DNA from: Rhodopirellula bahusiensis
GTDB taxonomy: Bacteria; Planctomycetota; Planctomycetia; Pirellulales; Pirellulaceae
Direction: 5' to 3'
Length of the DNA stretch: 64,000 bases
NCBI RefSeq assembly: GCF_002727185.1
Contig: NZ_NIZW01000008.1
Coordinates: 186,001-250,000 of the forward strand
How positions within the stretch are numbered: the first letter of the stretch is position 1; the number at the start of each line of letters is the position of its first letter. Below, piece after piece: positions 1 through 8,691 of this stretch. The notes below the pieces were generated by a model. The model was not told where the DNA came from. It did no database searches and saw only the letters and a list, made by a program, of their open reading frames with translations. Position numbers and translations under genes: made by a program.

Positions 1-2076
1 GGCGTTTGCCACTGGCGAATTCAAGATTCCCCACAGCGACTCAAGAGAAAATTGGTTTGAACGCACCGTAATGAATCGGCTGGTGACCGGATGCCCTATT
101 GAGTCGATCAATGCCTTTAACCGCCATGGTCCTCGGCTTACGGGAGCGTAGTTCAATAAAATTTGCGGCACTCCGGTTGTTGTACCAGTTAGAGCTCGTC
201 GGATTAGAGAGTCGTCCAAACTCATCCAAAACGACTTTGGAAGGCTCGTTGTGTCGATGTCGTCCGGCTCGAATCGGATGAAGCCTTGCTCCGACGCGGG
301 GAATTCCGACGACGAATAGGTTATTGCATTCTCTGGAAGTGTCACACCTTTATATTGGAGTCCTTGACCAAGACTCGCCCGCTCATCAAGAAGTGAGTGT
401 TTCGAGAAGTAGTCCCAAACCTCCTCTAAATCAGGAACTCGCATTTCCCAATCATCAGCTTCGACGAAGCGTGACTGGGATACCACTCTCGCGTTTGCGA
501 CTTGATACGACGAGCGAAAGTCATCCATCTGCCATTCACGTACCTTTTGGTAGCGAACCGAATTGCTTGCCTTCGTCGACGCGCCGACGCAACGACCAAT
601 CAAGACGGTCGATTCAACATCGGCGAAGCTGAACACATTGTCTGCAAACAGAGAAATCTCTCGAAGCTCGAACCGTTCCAGCAAAACCCTTCGGGCCTCG
701 CTCGCAAACTTGGCGTGCAATACAGACTGCGGCATGACAAACCCAAAAACGCTGCCGGGCTGCATCGCTTCCAAGGCTCTTTTCAGCATCTCAGCAGCTT
801 TATTGCTGATAGTAGGCGACGCATCCTTCGCCTGATAATGCTGCGATTCGCTTTCCGAGAAATTTTCAAAAGGTGGGTTTGCCAGAAGAATCGTATTCGT
901 CTTGGATTGTGTCTCCAACGCGTCCGTCAGAAACATGTCCTCTGCCTTCAAGTCCCATCCGTCAGGATTGGGAAGATCGGTTAGCGTCAACGCAAGACGA
1001 GCAAGTTCGAGAGCGAAGTGGTCCTTGTCGATGCCATGGATTCGCTTGCGGAGGTATTGGCGACGCCGTCCCGGTGTTGCTTTGGACGCTGGAAGTAGTT
1101 CGGTCAACAATCGCATTGCTGACACGAGGAATGCCGCGTGTCCGCACGCCGGCTCAAACACGCTTCGCTGTGCTTCTGGGATTTCCTCGATCCAGTCGGA
1201 CAGATTGCCAACGATGTAGTCCACTAGATAGGAAGGCGTACTGTGCGTCCCCAATTCGGAACGCGTTGCTTTCGATATCAGCGTGTTCTCATAAACGTGC
1301 GCGAGCGATTCCGTTGTGGTTAAGGACAAATTACTAAAACGCACCAGCTCTTCGGCGACCTGCGAAAGGGCTTCGCGTTGAAGATTCGACCCGATTGTGA
1401 TGGAAGGCGTCCCATAGTGCCTGGCCAACGTCGAGAAGGTATTGTCAACATCAGGCAAATCGAGATCAGTAAATGTTGAGACGCTCTTGTCTCGCAGGAT
1501 TCTCGCTGAAAGAAGCCAGAAGACCGACTTCAAGAGCCAATGTCCCTGCTCGGCTGAGATGACGTTCCAGCCCAGGCGAGATTTGGTTGATGTAACACTA
1601 CGTTCGATGAATTGTTCTAAAGCATTGCCAACTTCCTCTTCGACCAATGGCATCAAACCGATGTCGACGAAGCTCAACTGAAATTCTTTGCGGAATCGCC
1701 CCCAGGTCTTTGCACGATAAATCGCATCCGGAGAAAAATCGTCTCGTCGGTCATCGAAAAACTGTTCGACGGTATCTTCGTGGACAGAATCTACCCAAGT
1801 CGGCGATTCCGCTCCTTGTCGCCACCATTGAAGCGAGTCGCCAGCACATACGAACACGAGCGGAGCGCCAGTCGGACGACACTGCTGGACTTCGGATTTA
1901 GGATCGCCTTTCGTTTGCAGGACAGCGACGCAGGAGCTACGCGCATCGAGCGGAAGTTGAGAGAAGCCAACAAGAGGATTGACCGTTTGTCCTTCGCTGA
2001 ATTGGTAATCAGAACGCAACAAGTCACTACGATAGCCACAGTCAAGCAAGTGCGATTTGATCTTGCTGATTTTCAT
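1..2076 (-). CDS. N6-adenine DNA methyltransferase (C-terminus beyond window)
   Basis: A class I SAM-dependent DNA methyltransferase modifying adenine in DNA. The reading frame is open from ATG at 2076 to the window edge (692 codons), with an in-frame stop just upstream of the ATG. A motif-I-like FEPACGHAAF (canonical DPACGSG) and the catalytic motif IV NPPF are visible, followed by a 'FVMPQSVL' segment typical of N6_Mtase (PF02384-like) enzymes. The roughly 290 residues before motif I are a long helical region, as in type I HsdM or type IIG/BREX-like enzymes. The downstream part looks like the start of a target-recognition region. It lies 43 bp after a small minus-strand gene and probably shares its transcript. 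A partner nuclease, if any, would be left of the window. Solitary, R-M or BREX/DISARM membership is undecided. Confidence 0.85.
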   Translation of the reverse strand, partial: MKISKIKSHLLDCGYRSDLLRSDYQFSEGQTVNPLVGFSQLPLDARSSCVAVLQTKGDPKSEVQQCRPTGAPLVFVCAGDSLQWWRQGAESPTWVDSVHEDTVEQFFDDRRDDFSPDAIYRAKTWGRFRKEFQLSFVDIGLMPLVEEEVGNALEQFIERSVTSTKSRLGWNVISAEQGHWLLKSVFWLLSARILRDKSVSTFTDLDLPDVDNTFSTLARHYGTPSITIGSNLQREALSQVAEELVRFSNLSLTTTESLAHVYENTLISKATRSELGTHSTPSYLVDYIVGNLSDWIEEIPEAQRSVFEPACGHAAFLVSAMRLLTELLPASKATPGRRRQYLRKRIHGIDKDHFALELARLALTLTDLPNPDGWDLKAEDMFLTDALETQSKTNTILLANPPFENFSESESQHYQAKDASPTISNKAAEMLKRALEAMQPGSVFGFVMPQSVLHAKFASEARRVLLERFELREISLFADNVFSFADVESTVLIGRCVGASTKASNSVRYQKVREWQMDDFRSSYQVANARVVSQSRFVEADDWEMRVPDLEEVWDYFSKHSLLDERASLGQGLQYKGVTLPENAITYSSSEFPASEQGFIRFEPDDIDTTSLPKSFWMSLDDSLIRRALTGTTTGVPQILLNYAPVSRGPWRLKALIDSIGHPVTSRFITVRSNQFSLESLWGILNSPVANA

Positions 2077-2119
2077 CGGTTACCAATGCCCGTTCGTTTT
2101 GCGCCTGGACGATCCATAT

Positions 2120-2443
2120 CTATGCGCACTTGCTCTCGGCATCGCCTTCTCCATTCGCCGTATCGGCATACCGTTTCAACTGGACCTCAAGTAGATGGGC
2201 TGCGACTTGCATCGGGCTGATCTTACGCTGCGCGGTACTCAGCTCGATCGCCAAATCCTGAAGCAGTTCAGCAGTCTCTTCGCTCATCGGCAATTTTCCG
2301 TGCTGATTCCATGTTGGATCGGAAGGGCGACCGGGCCTTGCTCCCTTACTCGGTTTCAAGCGACTGCTTAATGACTTCGCAAGCAGTGCGTGCTGTCGAC
2401 GACGCAGACCACTAGAGGCCCCCAATTTGACACGTTTGGTCAC
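2120..2443 (-). CDS. Small basic hypothetical protein upstream of the methyltransferase
   Basis: A 107-residue protein with a basic, disordered N-terminal half (RLKPSKGARPGRPSDP) and a helical C-terminal half (SEETAELLQDLAIELS...). I do not recognise a family. Position argues that it is real: same strand, 43 bp before the methyltransferase start, and a protein-like composition. The N-terminal half could contact DNA, for example as a regulator of the methyltransferase, but that is inference only. Confidence 0.55.
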   Translation of the reverse strand: MTKRVKLGASSGLRRRQHALLAKSLSSRLKPSKGARPGRPSDPTWNQHGKLPMSEETAELLQDLAIELSTAQRKISPMQVAAHLLEVQLKRYADTANGEGDAESKCA

Positions 2444-2566
2444 GCTTGAATCCTCAATCGCGTTGATTTACTCAGTTTACGAGCATTCTAGCAATCGACT
2501 TTCTGCTCCGAAAGTAGACGGGGGTTGCAGATGCGGTCGGCGGCTTGCGAGTGGTTAGCTTGCTTC

Positions 2567-2597
2567 GTTCAGAACCGGAAGCGGTGCGGTTCTGAAC
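2567..2597. repeat. Perfect 11-bp inverted repeat in intergenic DNA
   Basis: GTTCAGAACCG at 2567-2577 pairs exactly with CGGTTCTGAAC at 2587-2597 across a 9-nt loop. It lies upstream of the 2120-2443 gene on the minus strand and downstream of the 3009-5237 operon. It has no adjacent T-run on either strand, so it is either a weak or Rho-assisted terminator or a protein-binding operator. The flanking 2444-3008 stretch has no convincing gene. Confidence 0.6.
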
Positions 2598-3008
2598 TAC
2601 CTTTGGCTGATGATGCCGGATTCAGGGGTACAGCGCGACCGGACAGCGAGTTTCAACTCGTTCGTTAGTTTTAGTGGGTGAATCGGTTCACACTGCCAAG
2701 AATTTCTGTAGGCCCACTATTCCCGCCGATCGCACGGGCCGTCTTGTCTTCGCGATTCGCAAAGGCCGTCGGGTTCGTGTGAGTGATCGAGGACGCTTGG
2801 AAAAACCGTGTCGTTGCCGTACCGCTTCCAAGTGACGCAGCGCGTCAGTTGGGGCGTCGGCAAGAGTTCGTTCGTGCCTGATGATTAGAAAGAACACGTC
2901 GGTGTTCTGGTGGTGGCCAGCGGTCGTCAAACCTGGGTTCAAAATCTGCAAACCGGAGCCACCTGAGAGGAAGGAAACGACAGGTTCACACAAATGGACC
3001 AGCGGAGG

Positions 3009-3341
3009 CTAGAACGGGACGTTTCCGTCGTCGTGATCCTCGTCATGGTTGGAACGGCCTTTGCCATTACCGTTGGATTCACCGTTTCCGTTTCCGTTCC
3101 GGGCTTCGGTGTAAATCCAGGTGTGGCATCGGTCCATCACTTTGCCAACGAGCAGCAAGTCTTCCCGACCGAATGACGTTGAGTCTTTCCACTCGCCGTC
3201 GTCGGTTCGGTAAAGCCGACTGATCGTCACATTGTGACGGACACCGTTGTCCGTTTCGTTCTCCCAGATCGCCGCACGGATTCGACCAAGTCGAAATTCT
3301 TGCGTCGGGCGGGTCGTCTTGTTGGCTTGTTTGGTAGCCAT
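3009..3341 (-). CDS. Small OB-like protein with SSB-type acidic C-terminal tip
   Basis: A 110-residue protein from ATG 3341 (MATKQANK); upstream in-frame starts would add poorly conserved residues. The core reads IRAAIW-N-T--GVRHNV-ISRLY---GEWK-STSFGREDL, ending in HTWIY. Two paralogues in this window share this pattern (21267-21560 minus and 34721-34960 plus). After a G/N-rich linker the protein ends DEDHDDGNVPF, very like the acidic D-D-I-P-F tip that single-stranded DNA-binding proteins use to recruit repair and replication proteins. The alternating strand pattern is compatible with a small OB fold, but the fold is inferred. It heads a minus-strand stretch but lies 81 bp downstream of the zinc-ribbon gene at 3423-3821. 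Confidence 0.8.
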   Translation of the reverse strand: MATKQANKTTRPTQEFRLGRIRAAIWENETDNGVRHNVTISRLYRTDDGEWKDSTSFGREDLLLVGKVMDRCHTWIYTEARNGNGNGESNGNGKGRSNHDEDHDDGNVPF

Positions 3342-3422
3342 GTTGGTTGTCTCCGAATAGAGAATGGATGAAAGGAAAGAATCGGCTTGTCGAGAATTCG
3401 ACTGGCCGGATACCAAACGTCG

Positions 3423-3821
3423 CTACTGACGTTGGCTGCATGGGAAGCAAATGCCGAGAAAGTTCTCGGATGTGGACGCAGGCATGTACTGAATTCGCGT
3501 CCAGCCTTTGTGCTTTGCCTCGTAGAACGTGTTTGGCCCTTCGACGTTGCATTGGGCACACGTCAGCGTGAATGCGACGCGTGCCGGAATGCCGTCGGGA
3601 TCGTCCAATACCGCTTCAGCACGTTTCATGGCATAGATCGCCGCTGCTTTCGCAACTGCCGCATGCCACTCGCTGCCGAGTTCCGGTGTGTCAGACGTCT
3701 TCGGTGGGAATCCGCCACGATCCAGCCAATCGAGCAATGCTTCAGCCAGCTCTGTCACGTCGCGCCAGCTTCGCCTTGCCCACTCTTCGAGCAACGAATT
3801 CCAAGTCACTTGCGGGTCCAT
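3423..3821 (-). CDS. Hypothetical protein with C-terminal zinc ribbon
   Basis: A 132-residue protein from ATG 3821 (MDPQVTWNSLLEEW). The first half is acidic and helical (ELAEALLDWLDRGGFPP); the second carries CAQC then CFPC, a four-cysteine zinc ribbon framing a short beta region. I know no function. The ATG at 3878 would add a poor 19-residue leader. The gene follows a YkgJ-like gene (3879-4214), and DUF932 (4218-5237) lies upstream of both. The spacing of a few bases to tens of bases indicates one minus-strand operon of mobile-element accessory genes. Confidence 0.7.
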   Translation of the reverse strand: MDPQVTWNSLLEEWARRSWRDVTELAEALLDWLDRGGFPPKTSDTPELGSEWHAAVAKAAAIYAMKRAEAVLDDPDGIPARVAFTLTCAQCNVEGPNTFYEAKHKGWTRIQYMPASTSENFLGICFPCSQRQ

Positions 3822-3878
3822 GGTTGAGCCATAGCTCCCTCCTTTCAGTAAGAGTAAAGAGCGAACCAATTCCAACAC

Positions 3879-4214
3879 TCACGCTTTCGTGAGGGACATC
3901 GGCTCGAGACGTGAAATGCCAGCGTCAAGCCGACACTGTTGACAATCGTCGCTGCCCGCTTCGTAGAGCACGCAAACCGACGGGCGCGTCGTGTAGATTC
4001 CACACCGATTGTCGTCGCGAAGAAAGACGCACCCGCCATTGCTGACGCAATTCAGGTAGCCAATCTCGCCATCGAAACCCGGTTCGCGAAGCGGAATCAT
4101 CTGCTCCGCAATCCGCGGGTTCCTGAGTATGTCGATTTCGTAGATATCGACCAACTTGCTGCGGCAACACGCACCGCATCCGTCACACTCATACTGCGTG
4201 TTCAATGTCGACAT
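3879..4214 (-). CDS. YkgJ-type cysteine cluster protein (short)
   Basis: A 111-residue protein of the YkgJ/CxxCxxCC family (PF03692). It has a CDGCGACC motif at the N-terminus, a middle CVFL segment, and a GIYTTRPSVC signature near the C-terminus, the usual set of metal-binding cysteines (zinc or Fe-S) in this family. Biochemical role unknown. It ends CQQC plus a short tail, so it is at the compact end of the family range. It starts 3 bp after the DUF932 stop, in the same operon. Confidence 0.85.
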   Translation of the reverse strand: MSTLNTQYECDGCGACCRSKLVDIYEIDILRNPRIAEQMIPLREPGFDGEIGYLNCVSNGGCVFLRDDNRCGIYTTRPSVCVLYEAGSDDCQQCRLDAGISRLEPMSLTKA

Positions 4215-4217
4215 TGT

Positions 4218-5237
4218 TCATGCCGCCATCGACAGCAGACCGCCGATCTTGGCATCGAGCGCCGTTCGATCTCCGGCAAAATCCACCTTCTGGGACAGCT
4301 TGGTGAGCGCATCGACCATCGCGAAAATGGTAAAGGCACCCTGCGTCCGAGCGATCCCCATCGCATCCTTGATTAGATGTCGCGGAATCTTTTCGGCCGT
4401 CAACACCTTCGTGACCTCGTCGGCGTCATCACCAAGCCTCTCTGTCATTGCCTTCTTGATCATCGCGGCGAACGAGTCTTTGCGTTGATCGCGAACGGTG
4501 ACCAGATTGTCCAGCATGATACGAATCTCTTGCAAAGCATCACGAACGTTGGCGGTGTGCTTGCGAGTGAATTCGATCACTTCGGTTGCATCCCAAACGA
4601 TGTGGTTCTGGCAGACACGCTGAAACCAGAATGTCTGGATGCCAATGCTTCGGCGTCCGACCTCGCTGTTCCAGATGAAAAAGCCCGGCGCGAACGCCTG
4701 TCCTTCGATCTCGGCCCATCCGGTCGGGTCAATCAGGAATGCGAACATGTCCTGTTCTCCGCAATACAGTCCGGTGCTGACATCATCCATCGCCTTTTGC
4801 GGCGGGGTAAAGAACGACGCATACTCGTTGACCACGTCCAGCAATTCGACGTTCCAGAGCCGCGTGTAGGCAACACCGTGAACGCTACGAATCTGCTTTT
4901 CAGTCGTCAGGAGCTGCATCGGCTTTTCCGCCTGCGGCAGGGTTTCCTCAAACACCTTGCTGGCCGTCTTCCGGGACAGCCGGTTGACCGTGTCTTTCCC
5001 AACGCCCGCCGTGCGGCATAGCTGCGAGAACGACCAATCGTTCAACCGGTATTCGGAACCCTCGCCGTTGCAGATCGTTAGATCATGCGTCAGCGAGATG
5101 TCTTGCGGGAGTTCCCAGAGGTCCGTTGATTGTTCACGCGAACGCGAACACTCGGCGTACAGGCTGTCGAACGAGTCGAAGCATTCGTCGGGCGTCCGTC
5201 GAAACAGTTCCTCATTTGCTTTTGTCAGAGTAGCCAT
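4218..5237 (-). CDS. DUF932 phage/plasmid-type protein
   Basis: About 339 residues from ATG 5237 (MATLTKANEEL); an upstream ATG at 5264 adds nine poor residues. The sequence matches my memory of DUF932 (TIGR03299) proteins of phages and plasmids: a WSFSQLCRTAGV helical segment, a 'LTTEKQIRSVHG..YTRLWN' core and a FWFQRVCQNHIVW segment followed by a long helical C-terminus. Function is unknown; members accompany replication and recombination genes of mobile elements. First gene of the 3423-5237 minus-strand cluster. Confidence 0.85.
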   Translation of the reverse strand: MATLTKANEELFRRTPDECFDSFDSLYAECSRSREQSTDLWELPQDISLTHDLTICNGEGSEYRLNDWSFSQLCRTAGVGKDTVNRLSRKTASKVFEETLPQAEKPMQLLTTEKQIRSVHGVAYTRLWNVELLDVVNEYASFFTPPQKAMDDVSTGLYCGEQDMFAFLIDPTGWAEIEGQAFAPGFFIWNSEVGRRSIGIQTFWFQRVCQNHIVWDATEVIEFTRKHTANVRDALQEIRIMLDNLVTVRDQRKDSFAAMIKKAMTERLGDDADEVTKVLTAEKIPRHLIKDAMGIARTQGAFTIFAMVDALTKLSQKVDFAGDRTALDAKIGGLLSMAA

Positions 5238-5558
5238 CGCTACAAGTCTCCGAGTGGGAGTCAAGAATCATTGCTCAACCAACGCGGTCGAACCGCCGAT
5301 TACCACGCGCAGCGGCAATCGACGGAACGACCGAGACAGCTCGGAAGCTCGTAACGAATGGGGCTCACTAAGAAAACCTTCAAGACCGCCGGCCTCTCTT
5401 GGCGACCTGGCGTGAAGCCCGATCGACGCAAGAGGCGGCATTGATGTCTACAGATATTTGGCTTCGATAAGGAACAATTCTGCTGCTGACACTGGTTCCC
5501 TATCACGCTCGTCAAGAAATGTCACGCATCGAAAGCGATCTTTTTTGATGGCTGGCGT
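5238..5558. other. Intergenic region, probable promoter of the 3423-5237 operon
   Basis: About 320 bp with no convincing gene on either strand. It separates the DUF932 operon start (minus) from the end of the exported-protein gene at 5559. It must hold the operon's promoter, but I cannot pick a convincing -35/-10 pair by eye. Confidence 0.4.
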
Positions 5559-6887
5559 CTAATTCCGGTCCATTCGATCAGCCCCACGCAACTGCAGGGT
5601 GGGTGTGGCACGTTTCTTGGCCAACGGGTCGACGTACCACCGATAGTGGCCAAAGTCGGTCGCAAAGAGATAGGGCTTGTTTTCTTTGTGCCATTCCTGC
5701 CAGTCGTCTGCGGTACCGCTACTTGGACCGTCTGGCACGTAGCGTGCAAGCAACCGTGCTGCTCGATCGACGGTATCCTTGTCGTCTGCCGACAAGCCTT
5801 CGATCGTGGACTCTAGGAATCGGGGGTCGTCAAAGCCCATCTGAATTTCAAGCAAATCCTCGTCGATGGTCAACTTGCTTTCTGGATCAGTCGTCAAGTA
5901 AGGCGTTTGCGATTCGGCCCACGCTGCCATGGCGTCGGCATTGCCCTGTGACTCAATGGTTTGCCACAGTTCCGGCGTCACCATTCTTTCCACCCAACTC
6001 GCTCGATCGGGATTCTTGAGCCAAGACGCAACAGTCGAGCGTGGTCGGGCACGTGGTCCGACGAAGACTGACGGCGTGATCGCGATGGGGCGATCTTCGC
6101 TGAAATTACTGATGTAGGCGATCGCGTTGAGAAGCATTCGGTTGCCGGTATCATTCATCTCGGCCGGTGATTGCTCGAAACCGAAATGCATCAAGTTGCC
6201 CTGTCGCCAGATCGCCGCGGCGGTTGGCGTTTTATGATTGACTCCGCCGCAGAAAAATTCGACGTCGGGATAAACGTCGAATGCAGTCGAATACGTACAC
6301 CATCCGGCTTTCCAGTTCTTCTCGTGCTCATCGACGACGGGGATCACCTCGATCGACTTTTCGTCCATGTCATCTTGGAATGACGACGGCGTGTCGATTT
6401 CGATGGTCGCAGTGCGGTCAATTGGAAAGGGTGACTCAAAGATGGGATGTGATTTCAGGTCGTACGCCACCGGATCGAGACAGGTGCAGCCTGAGCCGCC
6501 GCGAAGTTGCCAGGCGCACGCCAAATTGAGCCCTGCACTCCCCAGCAAGACGGTCGGTCGTCCCCAGTCCTTGCGCATCCCAAGCGGTGACGTATCCGTG
6601 CGTTCCATTCGGGCACTGCCACTTTGGGGCCAGTCCAGCAACACCACGTCAAACTTTTCGGCATCCGCTGGTTTGAACGCATCACGATCCACTGACTCGA
6701 TCACCGCGACGTGTGGCTTCAAAAACTCGACGAACTCGTCGGCTCGCTCTGAACCGACGTAGATGACGCGCAGGCCTTTGAGCTCCTTGGCGATTGACGA
6801 TGGTGGAGCGAGGATCGCGGCAATAACAACGAGCAAAAACGCTACCGCGAAAGACCGAGGAAACGAACTGATGGACGGGCGATTCAT
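5559..6887 (-). CDS. Exported hypothetical protein of planctomycete type
   Basis: 442 residues from ATG 6887. An N-terminal signal peptide is clear: a charged start, then FAVAFLLVVIAAILAPPSS, with likely cleavage after SIA. The next region (LRVIYVGSERADEFVEFLKP, ...FDVVLLDWPQSG) has alternating strands and helices like a class I glutamine-amidotransferase/ThuA-like Rossmann domain, which in planctomycetes often sits in periplasmic proteins. That assignment is tentative. The C-terminal third is helical. It follows the DsbD-like lipoprotein gene by 6 bp, so the pair is co-transcribed. Its chromosomal style is unlike the plasmid genes around it; it may be cargo. Confidence 0.75.
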   Translation of the reverse strand: MNRPSISSFPRSFAVAFLLVVIAAILAPPSSIAKELKGLRVIYVGSERADEFVEFLKPHVAVIESVDRDAFKPADAEKFDVVLLDWPQSGSARMERTDTSPLGMRKDWGRPTVLLGSAGLNLACAWQLRGGSGCTCLDPVAYDLKSHPIFESPFPIDRTATIEIDTPSSFQDDMDEKSIEVIPVVDEHEKNWKAGWCTYSTAFDVYPDVEFFCGGVNHKTPTAAAIWRQGNLMHFGFEQSPAEMNDTGNRMLLNAIAYISNFSEDRPIAITPSVFVGPRARPRSTVASWLKNPDRASWVERMVTPELWQTIESQGNADAMAAWAESQTPYLTTDPESKLTIDEDLLEIQMGFDDPRFLESTIEGLSADDKDTVDRAARLLARYVPDGPSSGTADDWQEWHKENKPYLFATDFGHYRWYVDPLAKKRATPTLQLRGADRMDRN

Positions 6888-6893
6888 CGTAGA

Positions 6894-7520
6894 TCATCTC
6901 TCTAACAAAGGAGTTGACTGACTGACCACAATTGGAAGTTCGATGGTGCAGGATTCGGGCGGAAGGCAAACGAGGTCGTTGCACGCCTGAAATTGGACTT
7001 TGATTGTCACGCGATAATTCGCTGCTTGCAATTCTGAAAATCGGATCGGAAGCGAGGCGGAAAGCGAATCGCGATGAATTGGTTTTCCGTCAGCCGTGTC
7101 GCTGGTCTCTGGGATTGATGCTGGACCGATGGTCAGAGACTGATCGTCAGTTGAACCCTCGATCGAAAATGGCGTGAACGGCCCTGGCGAAGGCAAGTCG
7201 CCATAGATATGGAATCCGGGAGCAATCTTCGTCTCGACAAGAACGGAGACAACCTCATTCGAGACAACGTCCTGTCTGGGAAACGAAGCCGAAACGGTGA
7301 CCTCGCCCGATTCACTTTGCACACTTACCGGCTGTCCATGCGAGATCGTCCAACTTGTGACGACGATATTCGGATGGTCCCCGACCGGTACGTCCTCGGC
7401 ATTGCGGTCACAACCCGACAAGGCCATACCGAGAACCGGAGACAGCAAACAGCAGACAACGGCCCCGCGACGCCTCGTCGCGATTCCATTCCTACGCGTG
7501 GTGAGAATTCGCCGATCCAT
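6894..7520 (-). CDS. Lipoprotein with DsbD N-terminal-like (thiol-redox) domain
   Basis: 208 residues. The N-terminus is basic and hydrophobic and ends in a lipobox-like LSGC, so the mature protein should be lipid-anchored at Cys37. The mature part resembles the periplasmic alpha domain of DsbD/ScsB (PF11412): GFHIYGD...PFS in the middle and FQACNDLVCLPP near the end, whose two cysteines correspond to the redox pair that receives electrons from the membrane domain. No DsbD membrane or thioredoxin part is present, so it is a stand-alone domain. It starts the two-gene unit with the exported protein at 5559-6887. Confidence 0.8.
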   Translation of the reverse strand: MDRRILTTRRNGIATRRRGAVVCCLLSPVLGMALSGCDRNAEDVPVGDHPNIVVTSWTISHGQPVSVQSESGEVTVSASFPRQDVVSNEVVSVLVETKIAPGFHIYGDLPSPGPFTPFSIEGSTDDQSLTIGPASIPETSDTADGKPIHRDSLSASLPIRFSELQAANYRVTIKVQFQACNDLVCLPPESCTIELPIVVSQSTPLLER

Positions 7521-7736
7521 GAGTCGCCTCTACGAGTGTGTTCAGTCGAGATTCTACCCTTGTGAGCGCCAGGTCGCTTGGCATCGCCTGCTTGCTGGGC
7601 CATGAAATATCGACCGGTGCGAACTCACGATCTGCGCACGGTTGCCCCTGCTTTGTTTTACTTCTGGCGTTTGCGCATGGATTTCGTCGGGAGTCCGTGA
7701 TTCGCGTGGTTTTCTGATGATTTGGGTGGCAATTGC

Positions 7737-7770
7737 GATGGCAATCGGTGGGACGCGTCCGATTGCCATC
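7737..7770. terminator. Perfect 12-bp stem, probable terminator or attenuator
   Basis: GATGGCAATCGG (7737-7748) pairs exactly with CCGATTGCCATC (7759-7770). It lies about 60 bp beyond the stop of the minus-strand gene at 7829 and second in tandem to the hairpin at 7793-7819. A TTTCTT follows on the plus side only. Tandem hairpins after a stop suggest transcription ending or RNA 3'-end protection. Confidence 0.55.
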
Positions 7771-7792
7771 TTTCTTGATGATATCGGTGAGG

Positions 7793-7819
7793 ATGCGACC
7801 GGCATGTGGCCGGTCGCAT
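7793..7819 (-). terminator. GCGACCGG-type hairpin after DUF6573 gene
   Basis: ATGCGACCGGC (7793-7803) pairs with GCCGGTCGCAT (7809-7819) over a 5-nt loop, about 10 bp beyond the stop of the 7829-8197 gene. It shares its GCGACCGG arm with hairpins at 8984-9010 and 16649-16675, so it belongs to a small repeated hairpin set in this element. Confidence 0.6.
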
Positions 7820-7828
7820 GATGGGGGT

Positions 7829-8197
7829 TTAGTCTTCGTTAGGTAGCAGAATCGTAAGAACGGGACGTTCATCGTCGCCTGGTCCGACAATGGCCTTGAG
7901 TTTGACGAGTTCGGCTGGCTTGCCTTCTTCGTTGGCAACGTACAGTTCAAACATCATCTGCGGTTCTGCGTTCTTGCTTTGCAGTATGGCGTAGCGAAGC
8001 ATCCAAAGGATGTCCCAGAGTCGTCCGCTTTCGTCTTGGCACGTGATTCCATCTGGAACGCGAACATACTCAGCCCAAACGGCGTCCGTCACGACCGTGT
8101 GTAATGACAACCCTGCTTCCTTGGCCGTCTTCGTGACGTCGATCAGGACTCCGTCCGCGATTGCTTGTTCTCTTGTGTAAACGAATATGTAGTTCAT
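7829..8197 (-). CDS. DUF6573-type protein
   Basis: 122 residues. The start IFVYTREQAIADGVLIDVT, followed by AKEAGL..HTVVTDAVWAEYV, matches the pattern I know for DUF6573 proteins of plasmids and phages ('Y(S/T)REQA..DG.L.DVT...A.E.G......T.AVW'). No catalytic residues are evident and the function is unknown. The gene follows the 8210-8572 gene by 12 bp, and both are small mobile-element accessory genes likely expressed together and ended by the tandem hairpins at 7737-7819. Confidence 0.8.
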   Translation of the reverse strand: MNYIFVYTREQAIADGVLIDVTKTAKEAGLSLHTVVTDAVWAEYVRVPDGITCQDESGRLWDILWMLRYAILQSKNAEPQMMFELYVANEEGKPAELVKLKAIVGPGDDERPVLTILLPNED

Positions 8198-8209
8198 GGT
8201 GCTAATCTC

Positions 8210-8572
8210 CTAGTCGCAAAAGTTCTCAATGAAGGACGCCGCAATCTGCGACCAATTCACGTCATCCAGTGCCGAGCCGAGTAGGTCGGTATAGACCGAC
8301 GCTTCCTGAAGCGGTGATTCGTCGTGTGTGGCTTCCTTCAGTTGTTCTGCAAGGCTGATGCGCGCTGCCTCCGATTCTGTCCACAGCCCACTGATCACAT
8401 TGTCCATTGACCATGCGCCGCGAACGGTCGAACGTGTTCGGTCTCTCCAGTAGTGATACGAGCCCGAATCGTTTGTTAACCAAACTTCAACGCACCAAGT
8501 CGCATAGTTCTCCCAGCCTTGGTATGTCGTCGACGAATCGGCGTTGTCTTCTCGTTTTGTGTCCTTTTGCAT
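8210..8572 (-). CDS. DUF7249-like plasmid/phage protein
   Basis: 120 residues. YATWCVEVWLTNDSGSYHYW near residue 23 resembles the 'N.ATWNV.LW..ND.GLY' signature of small accessory proteins (DUF7249-like) common on plasmids and phages, often beside DUF6573. The rest is helical and acidic. Function unknown. First gene of the 7829-8572 pair; its promoter must lie in the 8573-9024 divergent region. Confidence 0.7.
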   Translation of the reverse strand: MQKDTKREDNADSSTTYQGWENYATWCVEVWLTNDSGSYHYWRDRTRSTVRGAWSMDNVISGLWTESEAARISLAEQLKEATHDESPLQEASVYTDLLGSALDDVNWSQIAASFIENFCD

Positions 8573-8632
8573 TTCGAGTTACCTAGCAAGTGTCGGGATT
8601 TCCGACGATTTTTCCGTACAACCCACCTCGCA

Positions 8633-8691
8633 TTTTTTGTCCTTGGGGTGGGTCTCTCGCCCATCGACAGACCCACCCCAGGGACAAAAAA
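8633..8691. repeat. Very long T/A-flanked hairpin between divergent genes
   Basis: A 23-nt left arm (8633-8655, starting TTTTTTGTCC) pairs with a right arm (8669-8691, ending GGGACAAAAAA) with one mismatch, around a 13-nt loop. It has the GC stem plus T-run of an intrinsic terminator in both directions, yet it sits between two divergent genes (8572 minus, 9025 plus). It could end an unannotated small RNA, insulate the two promoters, or be a mobile hairpin. The rest of 8573-8980 is G-rich and has no convincing gene. Confidence 0.6.

Noticed and set aside
2688-2993. Open frame of 101 codons on the minus strand
   Set aside because: Composition is odd (Arg-rich end), there is no ribosome-binding site and no family resemblance.
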